Shown here one piece after another: positions 62,276 through 64,000 of a stretch of DNA of 64,000 nucleotides; position 1 is the first letter of the stretch; the number at the start of each line of letters is the position of its first letter. Made by a program: the position numbers and the translations under genes. The notes below the pieces were generated by a model. The model was not told the DNA's origin. It made no database searches and saw only the letters and a program-made list of their open reading frames with translations. Origin of the DNA: Pseudomonas putida (lineage in GTDB: Bacteria; Pseudomonadota; Gammaproteobacteria; Pseudomonadales; Pseudomonadaceae); assembly GCF_002741075.1 (NCBI RefSeq), contig NZ_CP016634.1, forward strand, positions 326,501 through 390,500. Reading direction: 5' to 3'.

Positions 62276-63109
62276 TTACTTGATGCCGATGAAGGGCAGC
62301 GGGGCCTGGCCGCCGGTGTAGGTGGGCAGCTTTCCGTCCCACTTCTCCACGGCGTTGAGGGTCACCACGTCGGGGTTGGCACGCAGGGCCTGGGCGCGCA
62401 CCTCGATCGCCTGGGCGTCGGCCTTCGCAATAAGCAGCTTGGCGTCGGCCTCGCCTTGGGCGCGGGCGCGCTCCTTGTCAGCTTCGGCCTTAGCCTGAGC
62501 AACCTCGTTGCGGCGCTGCTCTGCCATCTGGGTGGCCTGGATCTTGGCGTTCAGGCTGGCGGTCACCTGCGGCGGCAGAGCCAAGTCGGATGCGTAGTAG
62601 ATCCGTTCAAGGTTGATGCCGATCGGCTCGACTTGAGCGCGGACCCGCTTCTCCACTGCTATCAGAAGGTCGGCCTTGCCTGCGCCGTAGACGCTCTCGA
62701 CAGGGAGGGTGGATGCCACGTCGTTGAACGCGTCGCGTACCATGTTCCGCAGGAACTTGTTGGTGATCTCGTCAATGCCGGCGCGGTACTTCTGGAACAG
62801 GGTGGTGACCTTGTCTGGAGCAACGGCGTAGGTGATGCCCACGTCACCACCGACCTTCATGCCCTCCACAGTCTGGAAGGTGATCGTCTCGTCGCCTGTC
62901 CAGGTCTCGGTCTGGGTGAAAGTCGGGAACAGATACAGCTCCTCGTTGATGCCAACCCAGTATTTGCCGGTACCGACCTCCTTGAGCTCGACGCCCTTTT
63001 CCGATCCGTACAGATTGACGATCACCCCGACGTTGCCGGCAGGGACTTTCGAGCAGCCGCTGAGGACGGCGAGCAGGCACAGCGATGCAGCAGCGAGTAA
63101 ACGCTTCAT
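62276..63109 (-). CDS. Prophage-encoded SPFH-domain (prohibitin-like) lipoprotein
   Basis: 277-residue protein with a lipoprotein signal (MKRLLAAASLCLLAVLSGCS, lipobox LSGC) followed by an SPFH/band-7 domain (GNVGVIVNLYGSEKGVELKEVGTGKY, FQTVEGMKVGGDVGITYAV, VEKRVRAQVEPIGINLERIYYASDL) and an Ala/Glu-rich coiled coil (KIQATQMAEQRRNEVAQAKAEADK). SPFH proteins form membrane rings that regulate proteases. ATG 63109 is within the next gene's end (4-base overlap). Confidence 0.82.
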   Translation of the reverse strand: MKRLLAAASLCLLAVLSGCSKVPAGNVGVIVNLYGSEKGVELKEVGTGKYWVGINEELYLFPTFTQTETWTGDETITFQTVEGMKVGGDVGITYAVAPDKVTTLFQKYRAGIDEITNKFLRNMVRDAFNDVASTLPVESVYGAGKADLLIAVEKRVRAQVEPIGINLERIYYASDLALPPQVTASLNAKIQATQMAEQRRNEVAQAKAEADKERARAQGEADAKLLIAKADAQAIEVRAQALRANPDVVTLNAVEKWDGKLPTYTGGQAPLPFIGIK

Positions 63110-63351
63110 TGGTCTTCCTCTTGGGTGGTTGCCGCAGGTGCGCGGCGCTTGGTGAGCAGGTAATAGGCGAGGGTGATCGACCAGATCAGCCAGATGGCGA
63201 TCAGTGCCAGGCCGATGATCACCAGAATGTCGGATTTGCCGCTGATCAGGGCGGGTGCAATAAAGCGCAGAACCGCCAGCGAGAAAGCGAAGTACATGGC
63301 TGTGTAGGTCAGCACCAGCAGCAGCCTCAAGGTTGAAATTTGTTGGTTCAT
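63106..63351 (-). CDS. Small two-helix phage membrane protein
   Basis: 81-residue inner-membrane protein with helices LRLLLVLTYTAMYFAFSLAVL and ILVIIGLALIAIWLIWSITLAYYLL and a charged tail (RRAPAATTQEEDQ). Overlaps the SPFH gene start (ATGA), so the two are probably made together and may form one membrane complex. Confidence 0.78.
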   Translation of the reverse strand: MNQQISTLRLLLVLTYTAMYFAFSLAVLRFIAPALISGKSDILVIIGLALIAIWLIWSITLAYYLLTKRRAPAATTQEEDQ

Positions 63352-63432
63352 CAGTTCTCCAGGGCGAACGAGGGCCCGCCGCGATTGTTGGCTTTCGCAA
63401 AATCTGTGATGGATCAGGTCAGGCGGGGAGCG

Positions 63433-63822
63433 TTACGCCACCGCCAGGGCGCACTCGGCGCGCCGGTAGATGCGGGTTTCAGCGATCTTTCGCTCGCCGG
63501 AGCGGCGAACACGGGTGAACTCGTCGGCGCTGGCGATGGAATGGCCTACAAGGATGGCGCACAGGGCGATGATCGCCGGGCTGATGATCCCGCGCTTGAA
63601 TCCCTCTGCGACCAGCGCAGCTCGGCGAGTAACGCCCCACTTCGTGCCCAGGGCGATCAGGCGCTTCTTCACGCCGTCCTCACTGATACCAAGGGCGCGA
63701 GCAGCCTCTTTACCCGAAGCGCCACCAGCAATTGCCAGCAAGCACTCCAGCTCTCGTGGGGCGGCGCCATGGCCTAGAAGGCCCTGCCAGTTGCCTACGG
63801 TGATCGAGGTTGCCGTTGTCAT
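63433..63822 (-). CDS. LuxR/GerE-type helix-turn-helix protein (phage regulator)
   Basis: 129-residue protein. The helix-turn-helix reads PRELECLLAIAGGASGKEAARALGISEDGVKKRLI, a GerE-like domain used by small transcriptional regulators. The rest is a hydrophobic middle (ISPAIIALCAILVGHSIASA) and a basic tail. ATG 63822 is preferred because GGTGGAG stands 8 bases before it; the longer frame from 63852 has none. Upstream are operator-like repeats and a strong terminator. Confidence 0.75.
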   Translation of the reverse strand: MTTATSITVGNWQGLLGHGAAPRELECLLAIAGGASGKEAARALGISEDGVKKRLIALGTKWGVTRRAALVAEGFKRGIISPAIIALCAILVGHSIASADEFTRVRRSGERKIAETRIYRRAECALAVA

Positions 63823-63849
63823 CGCTGATGCTCCACCCATGACTTGATG

Positions 63850-63900
63850 CATATAAAGTTACCTACAGGTTACCTTTTCGGTCAACACCTTTAGGTAAAT
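63850..63900 (-). promoter_or_regulatory. Putative phage promoter with operator repeats
   Basis: On the minus strand TTGACC (63885-63880), an 18-base spacer and TAACTT form a plausible promoter. Inside the spacer and -10 region are two direct AGGTAAC copies 11 bases apart, and an inverted TACCT copy lies upstream, the layout of a repressor-controlled promoter. Drives the LuxR-type gene and perhaps the genes beyond. Confidence 0.5.
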
Positions 63901-63911
63901 TTTTCTCCGGG

Positions 63912-63938
63912 CGAAAAAAAACCGCCAAACGGCGGCTT
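63912..63938 (-). terminator. Intrinsic terminator upstream of the LuxR-type gene
   Basis: On the minus strand CCGCC-GTTT-GGCGG is followed by eight T residues. It would stop leftward transcription from genes further right before this promoter. On the plus strand the tail CTTTCTT is weaker. Confidence 0.85.
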
Positions 63939-64000
63939 TCTTGAGGCAGTCATGGTTACCTGGCGAACATTCCCCACCAGAACACATGACCGATTAGGGT

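Noticed and set aside
1..64000. CRISPR array, tRNA or rRNA genes
   Set aside because: No regularly spaced repeats, tRNA cloverleaf ends or rRNA-like stretches were seen.

Overview
The window is a chromosomal segment of a GC-rich gammaproteobacterium, almost certainly a Pseudomonas of the P. putida group. The evidence is the conserved backbone order (ABC binding protein/GntR, MscS, apeB, rluA, minEDC, acyltransferase, patatin, mlaA, GH17, betaine-binding protein, yjcH-actP, rsmI, yheU, NAGGN operon), the repeated REP-like hairpins built on a TTCGCGGGTAAACCCGCTCCCAC-like core, a third small Rsm/CsrA protein, and the N-acetylglutaminylglutamine amide genes typical of pseudomonads.

Layout. 1-1957: a binding-protein gene and a divergent GntR/UTRA regulator with matching operator-like sites. 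2057-4912: an orphan Tc-toxin C-component-like RHS protein with its own C-terminal domain. 5070-21680: housekeeping backbone: mechanosensitive channel, aminopeptidase, pseudouridine synthase, minCDE, an LpxL-like acyltransferase, patatin, an MlaA plus alpha/beta-hydrolase pair, a GH17 transglycosylase, a betaine-type binding protein and acetate permease, ending at a clear terminator. 21681-31115: an accessory adhesion block with a BvgA/BvgS-like two-component system directly upstream of a four-gene CS1-type pilus operon (pilin, usher, chaperone, tip protein). 31416-48695: one compact type VI secretion locus holding all 13 core genes plus PAAR, mostly with overlapping or near-abutting genes. 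48784-51883: four related proteins of unknown function in an A-B-A-B arrangement; their motif order resembles an ADP-ribosyltransferase fold. 51884-52229: decayed IS5-type transposase debris. 52230-57972: return to backbone: a YnfA protein lacking its second membrane helix, rsmI, yheU, and the three-gene NAGGN osmoprotectant operon. 57973-64000: the left end of a prophage or integrative element (integrase, excisionase, Arc-type repressor, two DUF1566-type proteins, an SPFH lipoprotein, a LuxR-type small regulator), inserted right next to the start of the NAGGN operon and continuing past the window.

How it fits together. Three accessory blocks (two-component system/pili, T6SS plus paralogue array, prophage) are spliced into a stable backbone. 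The two-component genes adjoin the pili and share a short palindrome with the pilin promoter, so pilus control by that system is the simplest reading. The T6SS carries no Fha/PpkA/PppA/TagF genes, and its VgrG has no effector extension, so its cargo is probably carried by PAAR or Hcp or encoded in the paralogue array. The paralogue array is the most likely place for undescribed biology. The second most interesting point is that the prophage end lies only about 36 bp from the first codon of the osmoprotectant operon, which must have changed how that operon is transcribed. All functional calls rest on reading the sequence and recalled family knowledge; no database search was run.
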